DNA from: Posidonia oceanica
Lineage: Eukaryota; Streptophyta; Magnoliopsida; Alismatales; Posidoniaceae
Direction of reading: 5' to 3'
Length of the DNA stretch: 64,000 bases
NCBI GenBank assembly: GCA_037176725.1
Contig: JAZBRS010000020.1
Location: forward strand, 96,800,501 to 96,864,500
The translations under genes and the position numbers were made by a program. The notes under the pieces are model-generated. The model did no database searches, had not been told where the DNA came from, and saw only the letters and a program-made list of their open reading frames with translations. Shown piece after piece: positions 9,631 through 20,930 of the stretch. The first letter of the stretch is position 1. Each line of letters begins with the position of its first letter.

Positions 9631-10945
9631 ACTAGACTCCGGCTTTCGTTTTGGTTTTCGTTCGCTTGCATTTTGCCTTCTTTGTCTGCCTTTGTGTCCC
9701 TTCTGCCTGTTTTGCTTGCTCTTCTGTGCCAATTCCTAGCGAGTCGCCTTTTAGGCAACTCCGCTTAGGTTTTGCACCCCCCTCGGCTGCCTTTGCCTTG
9801 GTTTTTGCTCTGTCTTGCTCCGCTTTGTCTAATTTGCTTGTTTACTTGTCTATTTCCTTGCTTCTGCTCTTATTCACTTTACAGCCTACCTGTCTTTACT
9901 TTCTTCATCCTGCTTGCTTATTATTGCTTCATTTCTTGCACGATGCATGTCTACATATTTATTTGGCAACAATGCATGCCTTTTGAATGATGAGTGCTTT
10001 CTTTTACACATTTGCTATGTCACTACGCACGCACATGCTTTGTATACATGCCTTTTGACATGAGGAATGCTTTTTTCTTCACTATTATGCTCACAAACAC
10101 TCACACATGCCATGCACTTGCCTTTTGCTATGTTGTATGTCGTTTGCCTGTCATATTTGACTGATTTTCTTCCCTTTAACACATGCCATGCCTAGGATAG
10201 TAGAGACTTGTTTGCTCTCCCCATGGTTAACTAAAAATGGCAAGTAAAAAGAACTTCTAGGAGCAACTAGAGACTTCAAACAATCCTTCACCCTCTTGGA
10301 GTTAATAAAATACGCAAGATAAAAGACTTTAATCATTTGCATGAAGCATCATATAGGGCATGTATCTTCTCATCTGAGTCCACCTATCAGTCTGCGAAGG
10401 ATGGGTCCGATCCCTCACTCTGATGCTTTGGCATGGTGTGAGTCGGTCGGTCTGTCCCCCCTTGTCAGGGGTCGTGTCGGTGCTAGTGGAGGGTACTTCC
10501 TACGCTTAGGTGAGGCTGAGGCCACCAACGCACCACCCTGTTATTACCTGAGCTTTGGGCCGGGAGTTAGACAGGGAACCTTCTTTTCTGACCTGAGTCG
10601 GTGACCCGTACACTTGTGGATATCCAGAGTAGACTACCTGTTAGGAAACACTAGATTAGTGAGAGGGAGAGCATGCTAGAAAGCATACATGTCATTCATG
10701 CCATAACTTAGTGCATTTGCATTTCACTTTTTGTTCCTAATCCCAATTTCCTGTTGTGTCCTTAACAGAGTTCGGTAAGCGATCTCCTTAGTTGGAGCCC
10801 GGGTTCCTCCCCTTGCTGACACCTCTACTGAGACACCTGTGCTCGACCATCTCTTTCTGAGCTACTCGCCTTCGCGAGCATAGCTCCTCGTAGAGCTCAT
10901 CCTTTCCCTCGTCGCAGCCCCATTTTGACTCGCTCTCGGTCAGCA
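9631..10945 (+). other. Leader of element A
   Basis: About 1.3 kb of transcribed, probably untranslated sequence lies between PBS and gag. It is T-rich at first, with recurring TGCATGCCTTTTGA and CATGCC phrases (9930-10150). The leader block conserved among the four elements is at 10335-10620. An 87-codon ORF at 10341 runs through that block but is not preserved in D. The last 200 bases before gag contain CTCACCTTCGCGAGCATAGCTC-like text shared with D (50800-50840). Confidence 0.7.
10335..10620 (+). other. Conserved leader block, element A copy
   Basis: It matches B 119-385, C 37441-37695 (both minus) and D 50283-50560. Shared phrases include TCTTCTCATCT(C)TGAGTC, GTCTGTCCCCC, GGGGTCGTGTCGGTG and CTGAGCTTTGG, and a GAGTCGG(T/A)GACC line at the end. 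Spacing is kept while coding potential is not, which argues for an RNA or DNA signal. Confidence 0.6.
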
Positions 10946-13900
10946 ATGGCCCAACGCACCGTCGAACCCCCCCTTGACCATGCCTCGGAGGTGGTTTCCG
11001 CTCCGGCCCCTCCGACTCCCATTTCTAACCCCTCTGTGCCCTCTGTGACGCCAGGATTTCCTCCTCTGCCGTCTGGGGCACCCCAGTTTGCTGTGGGACA
11101 GTGGCAGACACTCGCTCCTCCTGATCCGGTCGCCGAGTCCATCTTGATGGCCACTTCTCGTGTTCCGGAGGCACCACTGACCCCACCTTCTTAGGGATTT
11201 GTCACTTTTGACACCCCTTCCGCTGCTGCGGCGACTCTCGCCCTAGGACTCCAATCTCCTGGACAGTCCGGATCTCTTGGCTCTGGCTCCTCGCCGACAC
11301 TGCAATTCAGTGTTCCCACCGACGGGACACCTGAAGAGCAGTACCAGCATCTGATGGACACTATCCAGCGGCTGCAGGGTATGGCTCTATCAGTCCGCCC
11401 TTCTTCCCTTCCTGTCGGTCCTGAGGTTCCTGTGCGGCCTGCTCTCGCACATCTTGCATTGCACTCTACACTTCCGCCTAGACCGTCGTCCCAACTGCTC
11501 ACGGTTCCGGCGATAGGGGCACGTATTCCGCCTCTTGCATCTGCACCGCACCACACACAGCATGCACCTCCGCCACCTGGTGGCCAGTCATTCGGACTGG
11601 TGGGAGCGCAGTATCTCGCAGGCCCGCCCCCCCGGCATTGCCTCGATGCGGCCGTTGTTGCTCCAGCATTCTGCACCCACCGCACAGCATACCACCTATC
11701 CTCCCCCTTTGCATCAGGTTCAGAATTCCACATGCATCCCCCTTGCACCCCACCACAGCACGGGTATGCCAGCCATCACCTTGCGTCGCCAGGCGATGTG
11801 ATGGTAGATCCGGAGGAGCACCTCGATGCAACCCAATCGGCATACGTGGTCCCTGCCCCCGCTGCCCCATCACCTGTGGTAGCCATTCCATACCCTATCA
11901 ACAACAGGATGGATGTTCTGGAGAAGGCACTGCGTCTAGTGCAGGGCACGGACCACCAGACCTACCAATTCCGAGACCTCTGCTGTTTCCCAGAGGCTGT
12001 ACTCCCTCCAAAGTTCAAAATACCGGACTTTGAGAAGTATGATGGTAGGGGCTGCCCCATAGCCCATCTGAAGGCGTACTGCAGTGATCTCGCCCAACTC
12101 CAGGCAGACGAGAGGTTGCTGATCCGCTTGTTCCAGAAAAGTTTGTCCGGTCCGGCCCTCAAGTGGTTCACTTCGCTTGATATGGCTGCGATCAGGACGT
12201 GGAACGACCTAAGCCAGGCGTTCTTGGAACAGTACTCCTTCAACCTCGATCTGGTCCCAAAGCGCGTAGACTTGATCGCAACCAAGCAGAATCCGGGCGA
12301 GCCGTTCGGGGAGTACGTCGGCCGCTGGCATGCCCTTGCCTCGCAAGTTCGAGATAGGCCCTCTGACAAGGAGTCTATCGAGATCATTATAAAAGGGGCA
12401 CAGCCGTCCACCAGAGCTTTGCTTAGCATCCAACCTGTCACAACCTTCACTGCTTTGATCCGAGCTGGCACTCGCGTAGAGAGTTCGTTGCGGAGTGGCA
12501 ACTTCCCCGCACTCTCTTTGCTTGCCAGGCAAGCCCCCGCCAGCAGTAACAGTAGTAGCAGCAGTGCCATCAACAACAACAACGGCATCAACAACAATCG
12601 TCCCAAGAGAAAGGATCTGCCGAAGCCCGTTGTTGCGTACGTCGACTCCCCTGCTGCGCCTGTTCGTCTGGCATCCTGGCCTGCCCCTCCTCAGATCTAT
12701 TACGCACCTGCACCTAGGACACATCCTACACCACAAATCACTACCACCGCTCGACCGGTCTATCCTGCCGCACCGATTCAGCAAGGACAATTCCAGAGGC
12801 CGAGACGGCCACCCGTTGAGAAGCGGAAATTCGCCCCACTGGTGGAACCGCTCACTGCCGTCCTCCCGAAGGTTGTGTCGCTCCTGAAGTTCCCGGAGGT
12901 TCGCCCGCCACCAAACCCACTACCGCATTGGTTTAAGGCGAACCTTTTCTGCGATTTTCATCGAAGCGTCGGGCATTCGACTGATAATTGCTTCACTCTC
13001 CGGAACGCTATCCAGGATTTGATCGAATCGGGAACGATTGTGATCGACACGCACGAGGCGTCCACTTCTACACCATCTCATGCATCTGCATCAGCATCTA
13101 CCCCAGCTAATATTGTTCGCCGGCCCCTGCCAGAGCACTCCTATTCAGGAGGTGCAGGGACCTCAGGAATCGACTCCTTGTTTCCTTCTGGATCTCTCAC
13201 ATCCGTGGTAGATCCTTCCGAGCTTATCCATGATATCACTACTCCCTTTCCGGTCTCTCTTTATCTTGCTGCTGTCGTCGGCTCTGAGTCGGGCGTTCAT
13301 ATGATTCAACCGCGCACCAGGCTGGAGCGTTCTTCTGCACCAGCCGCCATGCTTTCTCGGGCCCAAGCCCTAGTACACCTGCTAGGTAACCCACAGCCAG
13401 TATCCCCAATACATCTCCTAACTAGATCCCAACTGAGGTCTCCTGTGCACCTGCTAGCAAGACCTCTGTCCCCACCCCGTTTGCCTTCCCAGCAATCCCC
13501 CCATCCATGCCTTCCTCAACCAGTAGGCACCCCTGTAGCCCCTCTCGTGCTCGCTGCACGTGCTCCCGTGGTTGTTAACCTAACCCGGGATACCCATCGC
13601 GTACCTTACAGCTACGCCACAGAAATGTGTGCGGAAGTGACGCGATCGGGAAGGGTCTACAAACCCCCAGCACCAGTGACTAGACCTAATCATCCAGAAC
13701 CCGCAACACCTCTTCCCTTAGCCCAACCTACAACCCTACCACCTCCAGGCCAGCCTCTTGAATCCACCATAGCTGAACCTGTCCCCAAAGCCACACTCCC
13801 TACCACCAAGAAAGGCCAGCCCAAGGCCGACATTACTTCCCAGCTCAAAAAGGTTAAAGCTGACATATCCATTTGGGACCTGATACACACTTCTGCTGAG

Positions 13901-14680
13901 CATCACGAGGCTTTTCTTCGCGTGTTCCAAGCCGCCCGTGTGTCCCAAACCATAGAACCTACCGCTCTGGAAAGCATGGTTGGAATGATCGCAGAACCCC
14001 AGGTCATCACTTTTACGAGTGATGAGCTGCCTTCGGCGGGGATTAATCACAACCAATCCTTGTTCGTCACGGTACAATTCAAGAACTTTCGCATTCCCCT
14101 CGCGCTAGTCGATAATGGGTCAGGCCTTAACGTCTGCCCCTTGGGAACAGCAACCAAGCTCGGATTCAAGGCCGAGGACATTACTCCGGTTGTGAAGGGA
14201 ATGACAGCTTTTGACAATACCCACCATGACGCTCTAGGGATCCTGATTATTCCTCTTATCATTGGTCCGGTCACATTCGATGTGGAATTCTACGTCGTCG
14301 ACTTGGAGCCTAATTTCAACTTTCTGCTTGGGCGCCCTTGGCTCCACAAGCATCAGGTTATCCCCTCGACCCTCCATCGCATGATCAAGTTCCGCCGAGG
14401 TGATGATGTCATCGTTGTCATGGCGGAGAATTTTGAGAAGGAGCGGATTGAAGCGGTTTCCTCTGTCTCTTCGCGGACTGTCCCCTTTGACCCTGAACTC
14501 TCGAATGCCTTATATCGCGTTAATCGGTGCGAGCCGGTTAACTTTTTACCAGATCTCAAACGTGTCAACTCCTTGGCCGTTCACAACAACCCTTTTTCAA
14601 ATGGTCGAGAACGTCTGTCATACGTGGGGCTACGTCAAGGGGACGCCGCTCGGGCGATACGGCCAGGGAATCGCTGAACC
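10946..14680 (+). pseudogene. gag-pro: gag-protease of element A, one in-frame TAG
   Basis: Encodes the capsid polyprotein and aspartic protease. The start MAQRT at 10946 is shared with D (50901) and, as MAQHA, with C. The frame stays open to 14677 except for TAG at 11192 (residue 83), where D keeps the sense codon. Residues about 350-470 are the gag core (LPPKFKIPDFEKYD, then ALKWFTSLDMA, FLEQYSF and GEYVGRWHALASQ). A Gln/Asn/Ser tract follows near 12540-12600. At residue 669 there is a zinc-knuckle relative, C-x2-H-x4-H-x4-C, with His in place of the usual second Cys. The protease active site is VDNGSG, with Asp at 14111, the DNG form usual for Tat. The C-terminal tail after about 14592 is out of frame through an extra T in a T run; the proper continuation is in the next frame. 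Confidence 0.9.
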
Positions 14681-17600
14681 CATCACGGCGGAAGAACGAA
14701 GAGACAACGAGGGTCTAGGATATGACCCTCACACTGATAAAGGCAAGCGCCCGCAAGCGAGGAATCAACGAATGCTCATACCCCGGAACCTAGCCAACTT
14801 CGCAAGCGCGGGTATCCTGGGTTCAAGCGCCATTCAAGCCGTAGCGTCGTCGGAGCCATGCCAAAGCTCTCCGCCATCGGAGGAGGACTGGGTCTACGTT
14901 GAGGACTACTACTCGGATGAGGAACAGTCTAGCACAGCAGGGGCAGTTCAGACTTGCAGCGAAAGCCAGCCCAACTCAACAGCACATCAGTCGGTTTGTC
15001 TGGCCTTTCCTTCCACAGATCATGAAGCAGCAGATCTGGCAGAACCTTTGGCAGATTTAACAGTCTCTGATGTTCCCACAGCCCTGTTAGCATCACCAGT
15101 ACCAACTTCAGCATCACCAGTACCAACCCAGGCACAGTCAGTCAGTCCGCCCGCAACCGCTGCCGCATCGGTACAGCTGTCACCCTCTCAGGAGGGTCAG
15201 TCACTGAGTCCAGTCAGCAGCGTGACTCAGCCCTTTTCAGTAACCACATCCCAGCCAGCTCAGTCAGTCACGCCTTCTCCTGCCCCACAACAGCAACTCT
15301 CATGGCAGGACCCTATGACGTCAGAGGCCGCGTTCTCACCATCATCACCAGTCGTAGAGGACCAGCCGAGCATCACAGTCTCCCGGCCCTCGAGCCTTCA
15401 GAAGAGCACCTCTGCCTGCCCTCTGACTGCGGCAGTAACCCTGGCAGCGTACCCATCTGCGGCCCTGCTGACCAGCCTGTCCGGATCTCCCATGCCGAAG
15501 CCATCACTATCAGGCGTGCCTGTGAGTCAGACCACACAAATACCAGGAATAGCAATCCACCTCGCAGGCGAGCCAGTGCCGCAGGCCCTCGGCGCCTACT
15601 ATGTCGACTCACCCTCAGATGAGGAAGAGGGAGGGGCGATAGAAGCCCAGGTCGATTCATGGATGTCTGATTTGGAGCTACTGTACCAAGAACAGCTCGA
15701 ATCCATAGTAGAAGACCTGGCACAGCATCGAGCCACAGAAAGGAAAGGAAAAGCCGTAGTTACGGATCCTCCTCTGCGAGAGGACTCCACCTCCATCATG
15801 GCCCTAGAAGAAAACTCAGGAGTGCCGGACTCCCCTAGACCAGACGAGCTCATTTCCCTTCAACCCGAAGGTGGGTCTAGGTGGCTCGTGCAGCACATGC
15901 CTCACTGGGGCAAGATAGCAGGTGGCAGTATCCAGATCAGCCGCCAGTCAGACATGCCCTCCACCAGCACATTAGCGGACTCAGAGGAGGAAGCACCAGC
16001 AGATCATGCAGCAGCAGTAATAGAACAGAGAGCAGAATCAGTAACAGAGTTGTCAGTAGTCTCAGTAGCAAGGCCGTCAGCAGTATCAGTCGCAGAACTG
16101 GCAAGGCCTTCAGCAGTATCGGCAAAGCATGCAGCAGTATCATCAGCAGCAGAACAGACAAAGGAAGTCACCCGAGCAAAGGTCGCGCACCGAGGATATA
16201 GAAACACTCGAGTAGGCGTGACCATCCTGAGGCGTCACCAGGGCCAAGAAGCGGAACTTCTACACTCCTTCAATGTAACAAACCCCACATTTGAAAAGGA
16301 GATCCTCTCGGAACTTGTTGCATACGGAGAGGAAGACAATACAGGCGAAGATGAGAATGATGACCCATCGCCTGAGTTCCGACCCTATGACGACGACCCA
16401 GAAGGTCCCAACCTGCATGTTGAGGAAGAAACCGAGGTTATTAACCTCGGCACAGCCGAAGAAACCAAAGAAGTTCGCATCAGCGCCCTACTATCACCCC
16501 AGGCCAGAATAGAGTTCATTGCATTCCTGAAAGAGTATGCAGACGTCTTTGCCTGGACTTATGAAGACATGGTTGGCCTCGATGTCGAAATAGTGGTCCA
16601 TAACTTGCCCTTGAAGCCAGACGCCAAGCCAGTAAAACAGAAACTGAGAAGATGGCGACCACAATGGCTGCTCATGATCAAGGAAGAGATAATGAAGTAG
16701 CTTGATGTCAATTTTCTGAAGGTCGTCCTTTACCCTGAGTGGCTTGCGAACATCGTGCCAGTGCCCAAGAAAGATGGCCGGATCCGGATATGTATCGACT
16801 ACAGGGACCTCAACAGAGCTAGTCCCAAGGACGATTTCCCATTGCCTCACATTGACATCCTAGTCGACAACACTGCGGGCCACAAGATGCTATCCTTTAT
16901 GGACGGCTTCTCCGGCTATAATCAGATCAAGATGGCAGAAGAAGACATGGAAAAAACTTCATTCATCACCCCCTGGGGGGTCTTCTGTTATCAGGTTATG
17001 CCGTTTGGGTTGAAGAATGCTGGCGCAACTTATCAGAGGGCCATGACCACGCTTTTCCACGACCTCATGCACCAAGAAGTGGAGGTCTATGTAGATGACA
17101 TGATTGCGAAGACCAAAGAGCCTGAGGATCACCTTGCCTGCCTGAAGAAGTTCTTTGACCGTTTGAGAAAATACAGACTGAGGCTTAACCCCAGTAAATG
17201 CGTGTTTGGGGTTTCATCTGGCAAACTTCTGGGCTACATCGTTAGCCAAAGGGGGATTGAAGTGGACCCGTTGAAAGCAAAAGCCATCGTGGACTTGTCA
17301 CCCCCTAGAACCGAGAAGGAGGTTCGAGCCCTACTCGGGCGCTTACAGTATATCAGTCGCTTCATTGCACAGCTTACGCCCATCTACGAGCCTATCTTCA
17401 AACTCCTGAGGAAGAACGCACAAATCAACTGGAACGAGGAGTGTTAGGTCGCATTTGATAAAATCAAGCAACTGCTGGTCAAACCTCCTGTCCTGGTCCC
17501 TCCCACGCCAGGAAGACCTTTGCTCCTCTACCTTTCTACCACACAGCACTCCATGGGCGCCGTCTTAGGCCAACACGATGGATTTGGTAGGAAGGAGTGT

Positions 17601-19715
17601 GCCATCTACTACCTGAGTAAGAAGTTCAATGAATGCGAGGCCAGGTACAGCACGATGGAGAAGACCTGTTTGTCCCTTGTCTGGGCCGCACGGAAACTGA
17701 GGCATTATATGATGGCGTACCCAGTTCACCTCTTGTGCCGGCATGATCCTATCAAGTTTCTCTTCCAAAAGCCGGCTTTGGTGGGCAGATGTGTCAAGTG
17801 GCAGGTGCTGTTATCCCAATACGACATCACCTTCGTCACACAGAGGTCTATGAAGGGCCAGGCTATGGCAGATCACCTTGCGGACTTTCCTTTGCCTGAA
17901 TACCAGCCACTCCAGACGCAGTTCCCTGACGAGGACATTCTCTTTGCCATGGAGGACTCAGAGGAGAAAGACCCTGAGGAGCAAGAGCAGTGGCAGCTGT
18001 ACTTTGACGGCACCGTCAACAAAAAGGGTCGAGGCATAGGCGCAGTGCTGACCACGCCCCAGGGGCAGATGATTCCTTTTGCGAGGAAGTTGACTTTCCC
18101 GTGCACAAACAATGAGGCAGAATATGAAGCGTGCATCTTGGGTTTGAAAGTCGCCCTCGAGCATAAGGCGCAGAAGTTGCATGTGCACGGCGATGCCATG
18201 CTGGTGATCTCTCAAGTGAATGGCGACTGGAAGACGAAGGACCCAAAACTTGTGCCATATCACGAATGCTTGCTGAGGCTGATAGAAGAGTTCAGGAGCA
18301 TCAATTTCGCATACATGAACGGGGCAAAGAATGCGTACGCAGACGCGCTAGCAACCCTGGCATCCTGGCTCAGTATACCAGAAGATAGCACGGTGGACGT
18401 GTCAGTCACCCGTATAGAGGAGCCTGCGCATTGCATGAATATAGAGGAAGCAGATGCGGCAGAAGAGCGGCCATGGTATTACGACATTAAAGCATTCCTG
18501 GAATCCGGCAGCCTTCCGCCTGACACCACTGCAGAAGATAAAAGGACTTTGGCGCGTCTGGCATCAAAATATGTGTTAGGGGCTGGGCAGCTGTACAGAA
18601 GGTCGTACAATCAGATGCTATTGCGCTGCCTGGACAAGCCGGAGGCTGATACGCTAATGCTTCAAGTGCATGCAGGAACCTGTGGCCCGCACATGAATGG
18701 CGTCCTCTTAGCCAAGAAGATCATGCTCCAAGGATACTTCTGGCAAACCATGGAGGCGGACTGCTGCCGGTTCGTGCGTAAATGCCATAACTGCCAGATC
18801 CACGGTAATTTTATCAAGGCCCCCCCTCATCAGCTGCATAATATGTCCTCGCCATGGCCTTTCTCCACCTAGGGGATCGACGTCATTGGCGCAATACACC
18901 CCACTGCTTCAAACGGCCACCGTTTCATCATGGTAGCAATTGACTACTTCACTAAGTGGGTGGAAGCAGCCTCTTACGGAACAGTCACCGCGGTGGCAAC
19001 GGAAAAGTTCATCAGGAACAATATCGTCGCCCGATACGGGGTCCCTTACTCCATCATCTCTGACAATGGCACGAACTTCATTGCCAAAAGAACTGAAGAA
19101 TTCCTGCAGAGTCTCAAGATCAAGCATCACAGGTCCTCGCCTTATCGGCCGCAGATGAATGGAGCGGTAGAGTCTGCTAATAAAAACATCATCAAGATCA
19201 TGAAGAAGATGGCAGAAACCCACAAAGATTGGCATGATAAGCTCCCGTACGCACTCTGGGTGTACAGGACATCAAACAGGACCTCAACAGGAGCCACGCC
19301 ATACTCTCTGGTGTACGGCATGGAAGCGGTATTACCCGTCGAAGTAGAGATCCCCTCACTACGGATCCTACAAGAAGCCGAGCTGGAAGAGGCAGAATGG
19401 GTCGAAGACCGCTGCGTCCAGCTGAATCTGATTGATGAGCACAGACTACAAGCCATGCATAATGCTCACTGTTACCAGAAGCGAATGGCTAGAGCGTTCT
19501 TGAAGAAAGTCCGGCCTAGAAGCTTCCAGCCAGGGGATCTCGTTCTGTGCGCCATTCACTTACCGGACGATCGAGGCAAATTCCGACCTAACTGGCGTGG
19601 CCCCTTCGTGGTTAAACAGATCTTCTCAGGCGGTGCAGTAACTCTTGAGGACATGGACTAGGTCGAGCAATCCGAGCCGGTCAACTTGTGCTACCTCAAG
19701 AAGTACTATCAGTAG
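14598..19715 (+). pseudogene. pol: pol of element A: linker, RT, RNase H, archaeal RNase H, integrase; four in-frame TAGs
   Basis: The frame continues from gag-protease after the frameshift near 14592. First comes a linker of about 600 residues rich in Ser, Pro, Val, Gln and acidic residues (14700-16480). RT spans about 16490-17290 with PVPKKDGRIRICIDYRDLN and YVDD at 17098-17109. The gypsy RNase H is at about 17500-17880. The second, archaeal-type RNase H is at about 17997-18370 and keeps FDG, NNEAEYEA, GDAMLV and YADALA, hence all four catalytic acids. Integrase has HHCC residues (18670-18800) and a D,D-35-E core with Asp at about 18879, Asp at 19062 and Glu at 19170. There is no chromodomain. 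Premature TAGs are at 16698, 17445, 18870 and 19659, each explicable by one C-to-T or G-to-A change in a CAG or CCTGG context. The natural end is TAG 19713. Confidence 0.92.
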
Positions 19716-20930
19716 CTGAGAGTAATCATTGCGGATCTTTCCTCCCACCTTTTTGTACTCCCGCCACTCGCATGTTTTTGTACCTCTTTTCGCCTTATCT
19801 CCCTCACACATCAGTTCATCCTATCTCCTGCATTTTCTGTCATTACGGCACTCCCGTGCATTTCTTCTTTCATCCCGTTTGCAATCCTCATCAAATCACG
19901 CATTGCATATTGTCCGGTGATGAAAATCGGAGGTGCTTGCCTGCTGCGGAAGGGGTCTCCCGACCTCACCTGATACTACTTAGATGTCTTAGCTAGTAAG
20001 AGAGTCACTACTCAGTGAGAGCGGGCGAAATGCCCAAACACCTAAGGACTTACACTCCCAGAAGAATGCTGGGCATTAGCCAGAAAGTAATACGCGTCTA
20101 AGTCTAGATGCACAAGAAAAGAAAGAAAGAGAGAGCCAGCCCCCAAAAGGGCCTGACACCCATTTCCTCTAGGGTAGGAATAGCGGAGGCCTGCTAAAAA
20201 AAAGGGAAGAAAAAAAAGAAAAAAGAAAAAAAAAAACAGCAAAAAAGAGAATGATAGAAAAAGAAAAGGAGAGGAACAAAAGCCCACTCCAAAGGAAAAA
20301 AAGAAAGAAAAAAAAAAGAAAAAAAGAGAAGGCAAGCAGGGTAATCCCGCACCTCTCACCTACCCCAGAAAAGAGTCAAAGTTCGGGTCAGGTCCTCCTT
20401 GTTTCCAAAATGGGGATGAGGAGAGCCCTGCACACCAACATACAAAAGGGAAGGAAAAGGTAAGAGTGAGTGTAAGTCCTTGAGAGCTTGGCACGGAGCC
20501 CATCCTCTCTACACCACCACCAAAGATCACCAACACCCTTCCCTAGAGTGCCACCAACAAGTTAGGAGTCTCAGTAGAGTCCAGTGAGTCAGGGACCGCT
20601 CCCTTCCTACACAGCAGGCACCAAAGCACCCCCGATGCTGAGGGCAAACTACACCAATCACTCATGCATTTGCATTTCCAGTCATCTCCCCTCCCTCTAA
20701 TCATCCTACCCTGCAAAGCTTACTCCAACACTGAGACAGTACTCCTACTCAGCACGCGTTGGCATCGTCAGGCTGCGACGACTCAGGACTCCTGCCCATC
20801 CCCGCCGTGCCAACAGAATCCCTTTGCTTATATGCGTTTAATTGCCATAATCTGAATGTTCACTGCCGAATGTGTTGAACTGTTCTTACCAGCTTCAGAA
20901 TCTGCTTTCCCTCAATAGCTATGTGTCTAT
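19716..20930 (+). other. Spacer between integrase and extra ORF, element A
   Basis: I see no gene. The strand is very A-rich at 20190-20330. The phrase GATGAAAATCGGAGGTGCTT at 19919 recurs in D at about 59651, and a line GCTGAGGGCAAACTAC at 20638 has a counterpart in C near 33845-33860 (minus), so this spacer is an old part of the family. It may hold the promoter or splice site for the downstream ORF, but I see no clear signal. Confidence 0.6.

Noticed and set aside
10341..10604. 87-codon upstream protein in the leader of A
   Set aside because: The block is conserved in four elements but the frame is not; in D the best ORF is on the opposite strand.
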